Source of the DNA: Cryobacterium fucosi
Lineage (GTDB): Bacteria; Actinomycetota; Actinomycetes; Actinomycetales; Microbacteriaceae
Length of the DNA stretch: 64,000 bases
Direction of reading: 5' to 3'
Assembly: GCF_004403515.1 (NCBI RefSeq)
Contig: NZ_SOHH01000056.1
Location: 3,653-67,652, forward strand
Shown: piece by piece, positions 54,641 to 63,307 of the stretch
How positions within the stretch are numbered: position 1 is the stretch's first letter
Layout of the letters: every line of letters starts with the position of its first letter
Position numbers and translations under genes: made by a program
Notes under the pieces: generated by a model
Seen by the model: the letters and a program-made list of their open reading frames with translations, nothing else
The model's database searches: none
Told to the model about the DNA's origin: nothing

Positions 54641-55582
54641 TCACCTGTGTCCGGTGGCGTCGCTGGTCGGAGCGTCGGCTGCGTTCGTGGATGCGGAAGT
54701 CGGCGGAAGTCCCGTGACCGGTCGGTGAAGCGAGCTCCGTTGCCGGCCGGGCAGGTACGGGCTTGGTTCCGATACGGTGTGGCGGCGGGATTGGACGATG
54801 ATCAGGATGAGGCCGACGAGTGCGACTGCCGCCGCTGTGATCATGTTGATCTTGAAGCCGAGAAGTTCAAACTCCGTCGGGTCGAGCCTGAAGGATTCGA
54901 ACCAGGTGCGGCCCACCCCGTAGATGATCAGGTACAGGCCGAGGGTCTTGCCCCAGCGGAGGTTGTACTGACGTTCGGCGAGCAGGACGATGATGACGCC
55001 GACCAGGTTCCACAGAATCTCGTAAAGGAATAGGGGGTGAAAGAGCGTCTCCGCAGGCAATCCGGTCGGGAACGCCGGCTGGGACGGGTTGATCTGCAGG
55101 CCCCACGGGAGCGTGGTGGGGGTGCCGAAGAGTTCTTGATTGAAGTAATTGCCGAGGCGCCCGAACGACTGCGCGAGAAGCATGCCGGGGGCGAGGGCGT
55201 CGGCGAAGGATAGGAATCGCAATCCTGCTCGACGGCAGGCAAGGTACGCTCCGAGGCCGCCGAAGAGGATGGCGCCGAAGATCGCCAGCCCGCCCTCCCA
55301 TACGTAGAGCGTCTTCCACAGGTCCGCTCCGGGAAAGAAGTAGTCGGTTGGATGCGTGACCACGTGATAAAGCCGTCCGCCGATGATGCCGAGCGGGACG
55401 GCCCACAGCGTGATGTCGAGGACGATCCCGGGCTCTCCGCCGCGGCGGGTGAGTCGCCGGGAGGTCAGGATCACGGCGACCACGATGCCGGTGAGGATGA
55501 ACAGGGCATAGAAGTGAATCTGGAACGGCCCGACCTGGAAGGAGCTGATGTCGGGGCTGGGGATGCTGGTGAGAATGGTCAT
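54641..55582 (-). CDS. lgt: Prolipoprotein diacylglyceryl transferase
   Basis: 313 residues, seven membrane helices. Signature segments are FQIHFYALFILTGIV (~20), IIGGRLYHVVTH (~65), YVWEGGLAIFGAILFGG (~93) and the Lgt motif GRLGNYFNQELFG (~140); GRTWFESFR (~235) follows. It adds diacylglycerol to the lipobox Cys of preprolipoproteins. In this island it may serve the nearby lipoproteins (TlpA-type, DUF305). The housekeeping lgt is likely elsewhere; with the lspA relic at 46237 it suggests the island once had its own lipoprotein-processing set. Confidence 0.92.
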   Translation of the reverse strand: MTILTSIPSPDISSFQVGPFQIHFYALFILTGIVVAVILTSRRLTRRGGEPGIVLDITLWAVPLGIIGGRLYHVVTHPTDYFFPGADLWKTLYVWEGGLAIFGAILFGGLGAYLACRRAGLRFLSFADALAPGMLLAQSFGRLGNYFNQELFGTPTTLPWGLQINPSQPAFPTGLPAETLFHPLFLYEILWNLVGVIIVLLAERQYNLRWGKTLGLYLIIYGVGRTWFESFRLDPTEFELLGFKINMITAAAVALVGLILIIVQSRRHTVSEPSPYLPGRQRSSLHRPVTGLPPTSASTNAADAPTSDATGHR

Positions 55583-55646
55583 GGGCGGAGCGTGCTTTCC
55601 TGGGTCTGGCGCGGGCCGCGGGCGCTCTTGTGCCGCCGTGAAATGG

Positions 55647-56258
55647 TCATTTGTCTGGCTCGAGTGCGGTCTTGATCAGCGCATCGAGGACGCCGGGGTC
55701 GGGGATCCGGCCGAGTATCCGGGCGGACACCCGGCCCTTCGTGTCGAGGACGATTGTGGTCGGAACGGCGTTCGGGGCGACCGTTCCGCTGAAGGCGAGT
55801 TGCATGGAGCCCGTGTCTGCGTCGATGACAGACGGGTATGTGATGCCGTAGGTCGTTGCGAACCCGGTTGCCGTGCTGAGCTGGTCCCGGATGTTCACTC
55901 CAAGGAAGCTGACACCCTGGTCCTGATACTTGGTCCAGAGCGACTGAAGGTCGGGGGCTTCGGCCCGGCAGGGTGCGCAGCCGGCGTACCAGAAATTCAG
56001 GACCAGGACTCGTCCTCGGTAGTCTGCGGGCGTCGTTGTGGCACCGGACTCAAGGGTGCCGGTGAAGTCGACGGGCGCCAGTCGATTCGCCGATGTGATC
56101 TCGGTGACTGATCCGTCGCCGGCGATGTAGTTCTTGTTGCTGCCGGCCCGGTATTGGGCTGCGAGCGAATCACTCGTGCAGGCGCTCAGCAGTATCGCGG
56201 CGGCCATCACGGTAGTGACTGTTCCGGCGATCCGGGTTCTCCGCCTGCGGTCAGCCAA
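55647..56258 (-). CDS. TlpA/ResA-like thiol-disulfide lipoprotein
   Basis: 203 residues. Signal with lipobox LLSAC (mature Cys ~27). The thioredoxin domain has LNFWYAGCAPCRAEAPDL (CAPC ~95) and cis-Pro region NAVPTTIVLD (~164). It reduces disulfides outside the membrane, for apocytochrome c or metal-binding proteins, with electrons from CcdA. Its start overlaps the M23 gene end by eight bases. Confidence 0.9.
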   Translation of the reverse strand: MADRRRRTRIAGTVTTVMAAAILLSACTSDSLAAQYRAGSNKNYIAGDGSVTEITSANRLAPVDFTGTLESGATTTPADYRGRVLVLNFWYAGCAPCRAEAPDLQSLWTKYQDQGVSFLGVNIRDQLSTATGFATTYGITYPSVIDADTGSMQLAFSGTVAPNAVPTTIVLDTKGRVSARILGRIPDPGVLDALIKTALEPDK

Positions 56259-57546
56259 GGGTGATCCCTCGCATGCTCATGAATGGAGCCGGGTTGATTC
56301 GGGCGCCATCGACTCGAGTCTCGAAGTGCAGATGGCATCCGCTGGAGGCCCCGGTCGTGCCCACGAGGGCGATTGTCTCGCCGGCGGCAACCTGCTGGCC
56401 ATTGCTGACGAGGATCTGGCTGTTGTGTGCGTAGCCGGTTTGAATGCCGTTGCCGTGGTCGATGAGGACCCAGTTGCCGTAGCTGCCGAGATACCCGGCG
56501 TAAATGACCGTGCCCCCGGTCGCGGCAGATACCGCTCGGCCGCACCCAGCAGCGATATCGGTCCCGTAATGAAAGGCGCCGACTCCGGCGACGGGTCTGG
56601 AGGGACGCGGGCCGAAGGAGTCGCTGATCCAGCCAGACACGGGAAGCGCCCAGCCTTGCTCGCTGAGCTGACCGACGTCGAGATCAGATCCTCCGCCGCC
56701 ACCCCCGGAAGCAGCGGCAGCGGCAGCGGCAGCCGCCGCAGCCGCAGCCGCCGCCGCCGCTTCGGCTGCTCGGCGCACTTCCTCACCCTTGGCGTAGTCG
56801 GCTTCCGTGGCAGCGCGATTCTCACTGAGGACCGCGAGTTGCGCCTGGAGAGTGCCTGCGTTCAGCTCCTGTTCCGCGAGCTTCGCCTCCAATGCGGCGC
56901 TGGCCGCGATGGCCTCGCTCAGGGCCGTTTCCGCCTTCCTGGCCAAGGCGCCAAGCGCCTTCTTCGCCAGCTTCGCCTGGTCGGTCAACGCGGTCGCGGA
57001 GTTCCGGTCCGCTGCTGCCCTGTCATAGATCGTGCTTGAGCGCTCGGTGAGCTTGCTCATGGCGCCAAGCTGGTAGAGCAGGGCGTTGGAGTCTTCGCCC
57101 TGGAGAAAGATAGTCATCGAGAGATCGGAGGCACCCGCACGGGCCAGCGTTGCAGCCAATCGACCGGCCTGTTGCTGGGAGAGGCTGGCGCGCTGGGTGG
57201 CGTCATCGGCTTGGCTCTGGAGAGTGCTGGCACGGTAGGTGGCTTCGTCGAATGCGCCCTGTGCGTGCTCGTATTCAACACCGCGTCGAGCGGCCAGATC
57301 CCTGGCCGTCGCCACCTCGGTGGCCAACCCTGCGATCAGGTCCTTGAGTGCGGTGATTTGAATTTGTTTCGATGTCTCGCTGGAACGCGCGGTCTCGACA
57401 TCTGACCACGACGGATACTCGCCGGCTGCCGCCGGGGACGTCACGCCGATCACGGCTACCAGCGAAAGCGTGGCGACCATCGTTCCGGCCCATTTCGCGA
57501 CGAACGGGCGTTTGGGCGATTGCGGGTGGCATTTAGTTTGCGCCAT
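56251..57546 (-). CDS. M23 peptidase with N-terminal coiled coil
   Basis: 431 residues. Signal peptide, then coiled coil (about 45-260) with a run of ~17 alanines and six glycines as hinge, then the LytM domain: FHYGTDIAAGCG (H and D ligands), HNSQIL and SGCHLHFETRV (H-x-H). It matches the RipA-like/EnvC-like layout, a zinc endopeptidase cleaving peptidoglycan crosslinks. The GC-rich Ala/Gly hinge is slippage-prone. Its end overlaps the TlpA-type gene start by eight bases. Confidence 0.9.
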   Translation of the reverse strand: MAQTKCHPQSPKRPFVAKWAGTMVATLSLVAVIGVTSPAAAGEYPSWSDVETARSSETSKQIQITALKDLIAGLATEVATARDLAARRGVEYEHAQGAFDEATYRASTLQSQADDATQRASLSQQQAGRLAATLARAGASDLSMTIFLQGEDSNALLYQLGAMSKLTERSSTIYDRAAADRNSATALTDQAKLAKKALGALARKAETALSEAIAASAALEAKLAEQELNAGTLQAQLAVLSENRAATEADYAKGEEVRRAAEAAAAAAAAAAAAAAAAASGGGGGGSDLDVGQLSEQGWALPVSGWISDSFGPRPSRPVAGVGAFHYGTDIAAGCGRAVSAATGGTVIYAGYLGSYGNWVLIDHGNGIQTGYAHNSQILVSNGQQVAAGETIALVGTTGASSGCHLHFETRVDGARINPAPFMSMRGITLG

Positions 57547-57702
57547 TGGGAAGTACTCTCTCTGTGATCCAGGGCTATGGATCCGTCGGTTGGCGTTGGC
57601 GTTGTTCGGCCGCGCTCAGGAGGCGACGGTATGTGCCAGGAGGGGCTCAGCGAGGTAGTCGTCGCGGGCGGGAACGAGCGGGGCCCCGTGTGGCGACGAG
57701 TC

Positions 57703-58308
57703 CTACAGGGTCGCGAGGATGTCTTTCATGACACCGATCTCATCGGTCTGGCTTGTCACGATGTTCGACGCCATGGCCTTCGCGTCAACGTTTTGACCCT
57801 CATCCAGTTCCAGCTGCGCCATCACGACGGCACCCTCGTGGTGGACGATCATCTGGTTCAGGTAGAGCCTGCCGGCATCCGCACCGGACGCATTGGCGAG
57901 AGCCATCATGTCGTCGGCGGACATCATGCCGTCCGATCCGTCGCCCATACCCGACATTCCGTCCATGCCCTGGGTGCTGGTCTCGTCGGTGCCCCAGTCG
58001 GTGAGCCAGGCCTTGAGCTGCTTGATTTCCGGCTGCTGGGCAGCCTTGATCTGCGTGGCGAGGTCGAGAATGCGCTGGTCGATGCCGTCTTTGGCCAGAA
58101 TGTCATCGCTCATCTCGACGGCTTGTTCGTGGTGGGGAATCATCATCTGCGCAAAAGTCACATCAGCCGGTGCGAAAGCGGCGGAGGCGGCTTTAGTGCT
58201 CGATGACTCGGATGAGGCGTTCGGGGCTGTCCCGTTGGTGCAGGCGCTGAGGGTGAGCACCGCAGCGAGGGCCGCTCCCGTGAGCAGATAGGTACGTGAT
58301 GTCAACAT
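57703..58308 (-). CDS. DUF305 lipoprotein, Met/His-rich
   Basis: 201 residues from ATG 58308 with GGAAG upstream; an in-frame ATG at 58323 is an alternative. Lipobox LSAC follows a hydrophobic stretch. The two DUF305 halves have FAQMMIPHHEQAVEMS (~55) and LNQMIVHHEGAVVMAQ (~155); between them DGMSGMGDGSDGMMSADDMM adds eight methionines. DUF305 proteins are ferritin-like and accumulate around copper genes. The Met/His content suggests copper binding on the cell surface. It follows DUF6153 by 93 bases under the CsoR-type operator at 58904. Confidence 0.88.
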   Translation of the reverse strand: MLTSRTYLLTGAALAAVLTLSACTNGTAPNASSESSSTKAASAAFAPADVTFAQMMIPHHEQAVEMSDDILAKDGIDQRILDLATQIKAAQQPEIKQLKAWLTDWGTDETSTQGMDGMSGMGDGSDGMMSADDMMALANASGADAGRLYLNQMIVHHEGAVVMAQLELDEGQNVDAKAMASNIVTSQTDEIGVMKDILATL

Positions 58309-58401
58309 TGTTCTTCCATTCATAGTCAGACCCAGGAAACCGGAGCGCCGAGTGGCGCACAAAATCCGCGCGGCCAGTCACAGCCACGGGAGGGTTTCGG
58401 T

Positions 58402-58863
58402 CTAAATGCGACAAATGGAGAGGACGGTCAGGCTCGGGCGGTAGATATCGAGTGTCGGGCCGCTGAGCAGACGAACGATGTGTCCGCCTGCGTCGAGCAG
58501 CCGCCGATACAGGGCCGGCAACCAGGCAAGCATGATCAGCGAAGCGAGTACGAGCACGATGGTGCAGGTGATCGCGAGGATTGCACAGTCCAGAATGCAG
58601 TCAGGGCAGCCGAGCACCCCCAGGCCGGTGTGTGCGGCAACGGCGACAGCAGCGACAGCGACAGCAGCGACGACGGGCTCGACACCCACATGGGGTCTTT
58701 GGCCGGACGCGACTACAGTTCCGCCTGACTCATGCGCGGCATGCGTTGAGTTCATGGCGAGCAAACCGAACAAGATCGCGGCCATGGCGATCAGGGCGAC
58801 AAACGTCGACCAGAGGGCAGGCTTCCGGAGGTGTGCCGCGCGTGTGGTGCGATCGACCTTCAT
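58402..58863 (-). CDS. DUF6153 family membrane protein
   Basis: 153 residues with an N-terminal helix ([22 protein letters not shown]) followed by THAAH, a Cys-containing loop [11 protein letters not shown], a second helix and the family ending [12 protein letters not shown]6153 proteins accompany DUF305 in actinobacterial copper loci; function unknown. The CPDC...C loop between helices could bind metal. A CsoR-type operator lies 40 bases upstream of the start. It probably forms an operon with DUF305. Confidence 0.8.
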   Translation of the reverse strand: MKVDRTTRAAHLRKPALWSTFVALIAMAAILFGLLAMNSTHAAHESGGTVVASGQRPHVGVEPVVAAVAVAAVAVAAHTGLGVLGCPDCILDCAILAITCTIVLVLASLIMLAWLPALYRRLLDAGGHIVRLLSGPTLDIYRPSLTVLSICRI

Positions 58864-58903
58864 GTCACCTCCGGGTTCATGGCTGTCGCGGTCAGTTCCT
58901 TCG

Positions 58904-58920
58904 ATACCCCCCTACAGTAT
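58904..58920. promoter_or_regulatory. CsoR-type operator upstream of DUF6153-DUF305
   Basis: ATACCCCCCTACAGTAT (reverse ATACTGTAGGGGGGTAT) has the A/T ends and G tract of copper-type CsoR operators. It is 41 bases from the DUF6153 start. Together with 59611 it forms the island's copper operator type. Confidence 0.65.
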
Positions 58921-58944
58921 CGACTTTCACGCGCCGCTACCTGT

Positions 58945-59156
58945 GAAACGCATAGCAGCAGATCACGGCGCACGCGGGTCAGGTCGCTGGCCTCGATCGC
59001 GACGTCCGTTCCGGATCCCATCGCGATGCCGAGGTCGGCGGTGGCCAGTGCGACGGCGTCGTTCACATCCGATTGAGTTTATTCTCGATCCGGACCGCGG
59101 CAGGAGGCGCAGGTCATCCCGCCGACGAGAAGATCGACCTGCTCCCACTCAGGGTG
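58945..59156 (-). pseudogene. copA: copA relic: N-terminal metal motif joined to C-terminal ATPase end
   Basis: On the minus strand VDLLVGGMTCASC (start of an HMA domain) is followed, after an extra base, by RIENKLNRM and a stop. Directly after, [20 protein letters not shown] and [10 protein letters not shown], the C-terminal hinge region of a copper ATPase, begins. Some 500 residues between are missing. The order CopZ-copA is normal, so this is the island's own copper pump destroyed by internal deletion plus frameshift. No intact copper ATPase is in the window. Confidence 0.8.
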
Positions 59157-59469
59157 TCGCCGTGACCAGTACGTATCCTGCCTCATCGATGGCGGCGGCC
59201 ACCGCGGCCGGGTCGAGCGGTCCGGCGCTGGAAACGGACACCAGCGAGACGCCGCCAGGGACGAGCTGTACATCCACAGTTTCGGCCCCCACGACCTGAC
59301 CCACCTCGGCCGTCACACTCTTCACGCAGTGCGCGCAGGTCATTCCCGACACCTGGAAAGTGGTGGTCAACCCGCTGGACTCGGCAATGCGCTCGGATTT
59401 GTGCGCGTGTGACTCGCAAGAGCACGAAGCGTCGGTAAGGCCAAGGTCCTTGTGATTCAACGTCGACAT
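59149..59469 (-). CDS. copZ: Copper chaperone with HMA domain
   Basis: 106 residues from ATG 59469; a GTG three codons earlier is also possible. The HMA domain has VSGMTCAHCVKSV (GMTCAHC ~45). The N-terminus CSCESHAHKSE (about 19-30) adds cysteines and histidines. It delivers Cu(I) to a P-type ATPase, but the copA partner just downstream is a relic. Two CsoR-type operators lie 50-90 bases upstream. Confidence 0.88.
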   Translation of the reverse strand: MSTLNHKDLGLTDASCSCESHAHKSERIAESSGLTTTFQVSGMTCAHCVKSVTAEVGQVVGAETVDVQLVPGGVSLVSVSSAGPLDPAAVAAAIDEAGYVLVTATP

Positions 59470-59518
59470 AGTATTCACGATTCCTTTCGTTCCGGCGATC
59501 GAAGCGACCGTCGGGAAG

Positions 59519-59557
59519 TACCCCAGGGGTAGCTTTACCCTATACCCCTAGGGGGTA
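59519..59557. promoter_or_regulatory. Two CsoR-type operators between copZ and csoR
   Basis: TACCCCAGGGGTA (59519-59531) and ATACCCCTAGGGGGTA (59542-59557) stand upstream of copZ. Starts are 23 bases apart. They probably bind CsoR released by Cu(I). Confidence 0.7.
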
Positions 59558-59610
59558 CTCGGTCAAAATGAGCCGAATGCACGTGACCACCCAATATGCC
59601 GTGCCGATGG

Positions 59611-59630
59611 ATACCGCCGGGGGGTATAAT
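59611..59630 (+). promoter_or_regulatory. csoR promoter and operator
   Basis: ATACCGCCGGGGGGTAT (59611-59627) overlaps a perfect -10 TATAAT (59625-59630), 75 bases before the csoR start. Autoregulation is the obvious reading. Confidence 0.65.
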
Positions 59631-59704
59631 CATGTCAGGGCCCTGCCGCTGATGAGCAGGCCCTGCAATCGCGCGGGGCAGACAAGATCGGGACAAAGAC
59701 AGCA

Positions 59705-60031
59705 ATGAGTGATTCGAACGACGAGGCGGCGACAACAACCCACGCCGGCCCCCACGGCTACATCTCTAACAAGGATGCCTATTTGAAGCGCCTTCGCCGC
59801 ATCGAAGGACAGGCCCGTGGCCTGCAAGGGATGGTCGCAGACGAAAAGTACTGCATCGACATCCTGACGCAAATATCGGCCATGACGAGCGCCCTCCAGT
59901 CCGTGGCACTGGGCTTGCTAGACGACCATATGAGCCACTGTGTTGTAGCCGCTGTCGCAGCTGGCGGTGAAGAAGGGAACGCCAAGATCAGGGAAGCCTC
60001 GACCGCAATCGCGCGACTGGTTCGCTCATAG
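59705..60031 (+). CDS. csoR: Copper-sensing CsoR repressor
   Basis: 108 residues. The DUF156 core holds C50, H75 and C79 (spacing x24, x3: KYC...DDHMSHC), the full Cys-His-Cys Cu(I) site that the paralogue at 1488 lacks. A His-containing N-terminal arm (THAGPHGY) is typical. Cu(I) binding frees CsoR from the operators listed here. It is divergent from copZ. Confidence 0.92.
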   Translation: MSDSNDEAATTTHAGPHGYISNKDAYLKRLRRIEGQARGLQGMVADEKYCIDILTQISAMTSALQSVALGLLDDHMSHCVVAAVAAGGEEGNAKIREASTAIARLVRS

Positions 60032-60099
60032 GCTCGCTACAGGTGACCTTCCCGCACTCGACCTGAGCGTTCGCGTCATGCGCGAAGTCATCACTGAAT

Positions 60100-60420
60100 G
60101 GGCGTGGGGCCGGCAGTCAGTTCGGGTTGGCCATTGACAGCAGTCCCGGCGGTGCCGCCGAGCTGCCGGGACTGACCCGACGAGTACTCGGAGGGCACGA
60201 GGCCGAGGAACGAGCCGATGTGATTGCCGGTAAACCGGTGCCAGTCGGTGATCTCGACCGCGAGGGCGAGCCCGGTCAGCGGCGCGATACGGCGCAGGCA
60301 GCCGAGCTCGTCCACCATCGGCGTGAATTGCGAATCCACCGCCATCAGCTCGATCGCCTTGTCCAGGCGGTCCCGGCGGTTTGCACAACGGCCTCGTAGT
60401 TCGCGTCGAGCGCCGTCTGG
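60100..60420 (-). pseudogene. Relic of an IS110-family transposase
   Basis: Minus-strand fragments in two frames: FQTALDANYEAVVQT and DKAIELMAVDSQFTPMVDEL then GCLRRIAPLTGLALAVEITD and FLGLVPSEYSSGQSRQLG. The last is the Transposase_20 core of IS110-type enzymes (GxxxLTAxxxxxEIxDxxRF...YLGLVPSExSSG). The DEDD N-terminal domain and the C-terminus are gone, and frames shift. No ends can be identified. It marks the right border of the copper genes. Confidence 0.75.
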
Positions 60421-60627
60421 AAAGCGAGATCGCCGTCGCGGCGACGATCTCGTCGAGCTTGAGCAACCGTGCCGGAAGCCTTGAGTTTCCTGGACTTTGC
60501 GGTGGGCTGTTTGCGGAACCCACCAGGGCGCGGATCGCGAGGGAGGGAACACGAGCGTCGTTTTCCTCCACGCCTCACAGCTTTTCCCTCCGCTGTTGAG
60601 TGCGAGCTGTGAAATCTCCATGATCAC

Positions 60628-60655
60628 AGCCCCGCCGGAATCAAGCGGCGGGGCT
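60628..60655. terminator. GC hairpin between IS relic and dehydrogenase gene
   Basis: AGCCCCGCCG and CGGCGGGGCT form a perfect ten-base stem with an eight-base loop. It lies 85 bases past the stop of the leftward dehydrogenase gene, in position for a terminator of the polyol operon. No T tract follows on either strand. Confidence 0.5.
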
Positions 60656-60739
60656 CGTTCGTGATCGAGAATCGCCACCCACGATGACGCTGCCAGCGTC
60701 AAACAACGCGACTGGCGACACCATTTTGGCCGGATTCAC

Positions 60740-61633
60740 CTAACTGCCGGAGAGCGAGACTCCCGCCTCCGCCGCAAGCGCCCTGATCAAGGCCGACGCG
60801 TTCTGCTCTGACCACCCAGCATCGACCGCAGCATCCACGTAGTGAGCTGCCGCGGAAACACTGGGCACAGCCACCCCGAGGCCCGACGCGAAGTCCTGGA
60901 TGAGGCGACTGTCCTTCTGCATCAGCTTGAGGGCGAATGACGGCGAGTAGTCGTCGGCGAGCACAGCAGGTCCGACGCCATCAAAAATGGGTGAACGGAA
61001 GTCCGTGACTTTGAGTACCTGAAGCACCTTGTAGAGGTCCAGACCGGCCCGGGCGGCCAGCGTGAGCGACTCACCCAGGGCGAGGAGCTGCGATGCGACA
61101 ATGAGATTGCCCACGAGCTTCATCCGAATGCCTGATCCACCTGGGCCCATGAGGTGAACGGTCTCGCTGATCGGCTCCAGCACGCTCAGAGCGTCGTCGA
61201 AAGTGCCAGCGTCTCCGCCGACCACAATCCACAGCCCTCCGGTGTCGGCCTCACCGCGCGAGCCGAACACAGGAGCATCGAGAAAGCGAACACCCTTCGC
61301 CTCGAGTGCCTCGCGCTCAGCCGCACTTGCCTCAGGGCTGATCGTTGACAGGTCGATCACGATCGAACTGCTGTCGACGACGGATGCGAGACCTCCCTCG
61401 GCAAGCACCACAGCGTGAACTGCCGCGTCGTCACTGAGGCAGTACATGACAACGTCTGCACCCTTCACTGCGAGAGCGATGCTGGACGCAGAGGTTGCAC
61501 CCGCGGCGACTGCCGCTTCGACCGGAGCCTCTGACCGGTTCCAAACAGTGACTTGGTGCCCCGCGGCCTGCAGGTTCTTCACCATGCCGAGGCCCATGGT
61601 GCCAAGGCCGAGGAATGCGATTTGTGTCATCAT
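60740..61633 (-). CDS. Beta-hydroxyacid dehydrogenase (GlxR/HIBADH family)
   Basis: 297 residues from ATG 61633, seven bases after AGGAG and overlapping the DhaL-like stop (ATGA). Rossmann motif AFLGLGTMGLGMVKNL (~6), substrate-loop APVFGSRGEADTG (~120) and catalytic Lys K172 in GGSGIRMKLVGN. The family oxidises or reduces 3-hydroxyacids such as tartronate semialdehyde/glycerate or 3-hydroxyisobutyrate. In a DhaK/DhaL operon it may act on a phosphorylated or free C3-C4 sugar acid. Substrate not certain. Confidence 0.88.
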   Translation of the reverse strand: MMTQIAFLGLGTMGLGMVKNLQAAGHQVTVWNRSEAPVEAAVAAGATSASSIALAVKGADVVMYCLSDDAAVHAVVLAEGGLASVVDSSSIVIDLSTISPEASAAEREALEAKGVRFLDAPVFGSRGEADTGGLWIVVGGDAGTFDDALSVLEPISETVHLMGPGGSGIRMKLVGNLIVASQLLALGESLTLAARAGLDLYKVLQVLKVTDFRSPIFDGVGPAVLADDYSPSFALKLMQKDSRLIQDFASGLGVAVPSVSAAAHYVDAAVDAGWSEQNASALIRALAAEAGVSLSGS

Positions 61634-62277
61634 TTCTGTTCTCCTGTTTGGGATGACGCCACCGGCACGTTCGCCGACTTCCACGACTGTAAGAACCTCA
61701 GGAACGCGGTTGCGCCCGGATCCTGCAGCCCTATGCTGCGCTCCTGTAGCCACGACGCCCTGCCACGCCGGGACTGGAGCTCCTTCGACGTAATGACTCC
61801 CAGCTCGGCAGCGCTGATCGCCGAGTCGAGCGCGTTCACACCTGGATTCGCGTCAAGCAGTGCCTCCGCTGCCGGGAACATTGCGTCAAGTATTGTCTTG
61901 TCGCCGATCTGTGACTTGCCTCGCTGGCTGATCGACTCTGCCGCTGCGAGAGCGAATCGTCCGATCTGATCGCCCGCTACGGATGGCGAATCGCCCCAGA
62001 CGCGCGAACCCGCGAGCAGCGCGCCGGCGACCAGCGCCGCCATGGTGGACGGGTTCGCGTTCGCGAACGCCTTGGCGCACGCCAACACGACCTCCGCTGG
62101 AGTAGCGCTCTCTGCAAGGGCGTCCAACGCCTCGACGACAGCGGCTGCTCCCAAGGAGACTGTGATGCCAAGGTCGCCGTCTCCGAGTGCCTGGTCAAGA
62201 TCTCCGAGTTCCTCCGAGTGGGTGGTGAACTCGCGGAGGCACTTACGAATCGCAATGCTTAGTTCGTTTCCATTCAT
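61630..62277 (-). CDS. DhaL-like kinase subunit
   Basis: 215 residues from ATG 62277. The Mg-ATP motif LDQALGDGDLGITVSLG (D28, D33, D35) corresponds to LDxxxGDxDHG of DhaL but has Leu (L36) for the usual His. It is followed by ANPSTMAALVAGALLAG and a conserved GDKTILDAMFPAAEAL (~130). It phosphorylates the ketose bound to the DhaK-like partner encoded seven bases upstream. The Leu may mark a subfamily with another substrate, such as tetrulose. Confidence 0.85.
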   Translation of the reverse strand: MNGNELSIAIRKCLREFTTHSEELGDLDQALGDGDLGITVSLGAAAVVEALDALAESATPAEVVLACAKAFANANPSTMAALVAGALLAGSRVWGDSPSVAGDQIGRFALAAAESISQRGKSQIGDKTILDAMFPAAEALLDANPGVNALDSAISAAELGVITSKELQSRRGRASWLQERSIGLQDPGATAFLRFLQSWKSANVPVASSQTGEQK

Positions 62278-62284
62278 TACTGGC

Positions 62285-63286
62285 TCACGCTTCCTTGAAG
62301 AACGGGGATTCGGCAGGCGCGTTGATGAGGGCAAGCCGCTCGTCATTCAGCGCAAGTATCGAGATGGATGCTCCGGCCATTTCAAGGCTCGTCGCGTACT
62401 CCCCGACATAGTTCTTGTCGATCGTTATTCCCTTCTCGGCGAGTAGTTGGTGCACTCGCCGGAAGAGGAGGTAGAGCTCCTCGAGCGGAGTCGCCCCCAT
62501 GCCGTTGACGAGCACAGCAACGCGGTCACCCGATCCGATACCGAGATCGGCTAGAAGGCGTTCGGTGAGACGTTCCGCAATCCGGTCCGCCGTCTCCAGG
62601 GCGCCGCGATGGAATCCTGGCTCACCGTGGATGCCGATCCCCACCTCCATTTCACCGTCACCGAGTTCGAAGCTCGGCTTGCCGGTTGTGGGCAGGATCG
62701 TCGGCGAAAGGCCGATTCCCATGGTGGCGGTGTTGTCAATGATGTCCTCCGCCACGGCGGCGACCTGCTCGAGCGAATCGCCGCGCTCTGCAGCAGCTCC
62801 GGCCGCCTTGAAGGCAAACATGATCCCGGCAACACCGCGGCGGTCTGCGGAGCGTTCCTTGGGCTGACTCGCCACATCGTCTCGGCCGACAGCGGTCATG
62901 GTGGGAATTCCCTCAAGCTCGGCCATGTCGGCCGCGAGATCGAAGTTGAAGACGTCGCCACCGTAGTTGCCGTATAGGTAGAGAACGCCGGCGCCTCCGC
63001 TCACGGCTTTGGTCGCTTCCAGCACCTGACCAGACGAAGGGGACGAAAAGACGTTGCCAATGGCCACGCCGTCGCACAGTCCTCGCCCAACATATCCCTT
63101 GAACAACGGGAGGTGCCCGGATCCGCCGCCCGTGACAATGCCGACCTTGCCCACGACAGGAGCATCGGCTCGTACCAACACTCGCCGATCATCCGCGGCG
63201 GTTTTAAGGAGGTCGGGATGAGCCAACAGGATCCCCTCGACGAACTCGTCCACGAACATGGTTGGCTCGTTAATGATCTTTTTCAT
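62285..63286 (-). CDS. DhaK-like kinase subunit
   Basis: 333 residues. The substrate-binding His is H220 in GIGIHGEPGFHRG, equal to His218 of E. coli DhaK. The N-terminus KKIINEPTMFVDEFVEGIL and VTGGGSGHLPLFKGYVG (~52) are classic. It binds dihydroxyacetone or an erythrulose-like ketose as a hemiaminal. With a separate DhaL-like subunit and no DhaM in view, ATP rather than PTS is the likely donor. It lies 21 bases downstream of the sugar permease gene. Confidence 0.9.
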   Translation of the reverse strand: MKKIINEPTMFVDEFVEGILLAHPDLLKTAADDRRVLVRADAPVVGKVGIVTGGGSGHLPLFKGYVGRGLCDGVAIGNVFSSPSSGQVLEATKAVSGGAGVLYLYGNYGGDVFNFDLAADMAELEGIPTMTAVGRDDVASQPKERSADRRGVAGIMFAFKAAGAAAERGDSLEQVAAVAEDIIDNTATMGIGLSPTILPTTGKPSFELGDGEMEVGIGIHGEPGFHRGALETADRIAERLTERLLADLGIGSGDRVAVLVNGMGATPLEELYLLFRRVHQLLAEKGITIDKNYVGEYATSLEMAGASISILALNDERLALINAPAESPFFKEA

Positions 63287-63307
63287 GTTTCTTGGTCCTT
63301 TTCCAGA

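Noticed and set aside
58312-58327. CCATTCATAGT, like the BlaI-type operator half
   Set aside because: Only one arm matches and it overlaps alternative start codons of the DUF305 gene.
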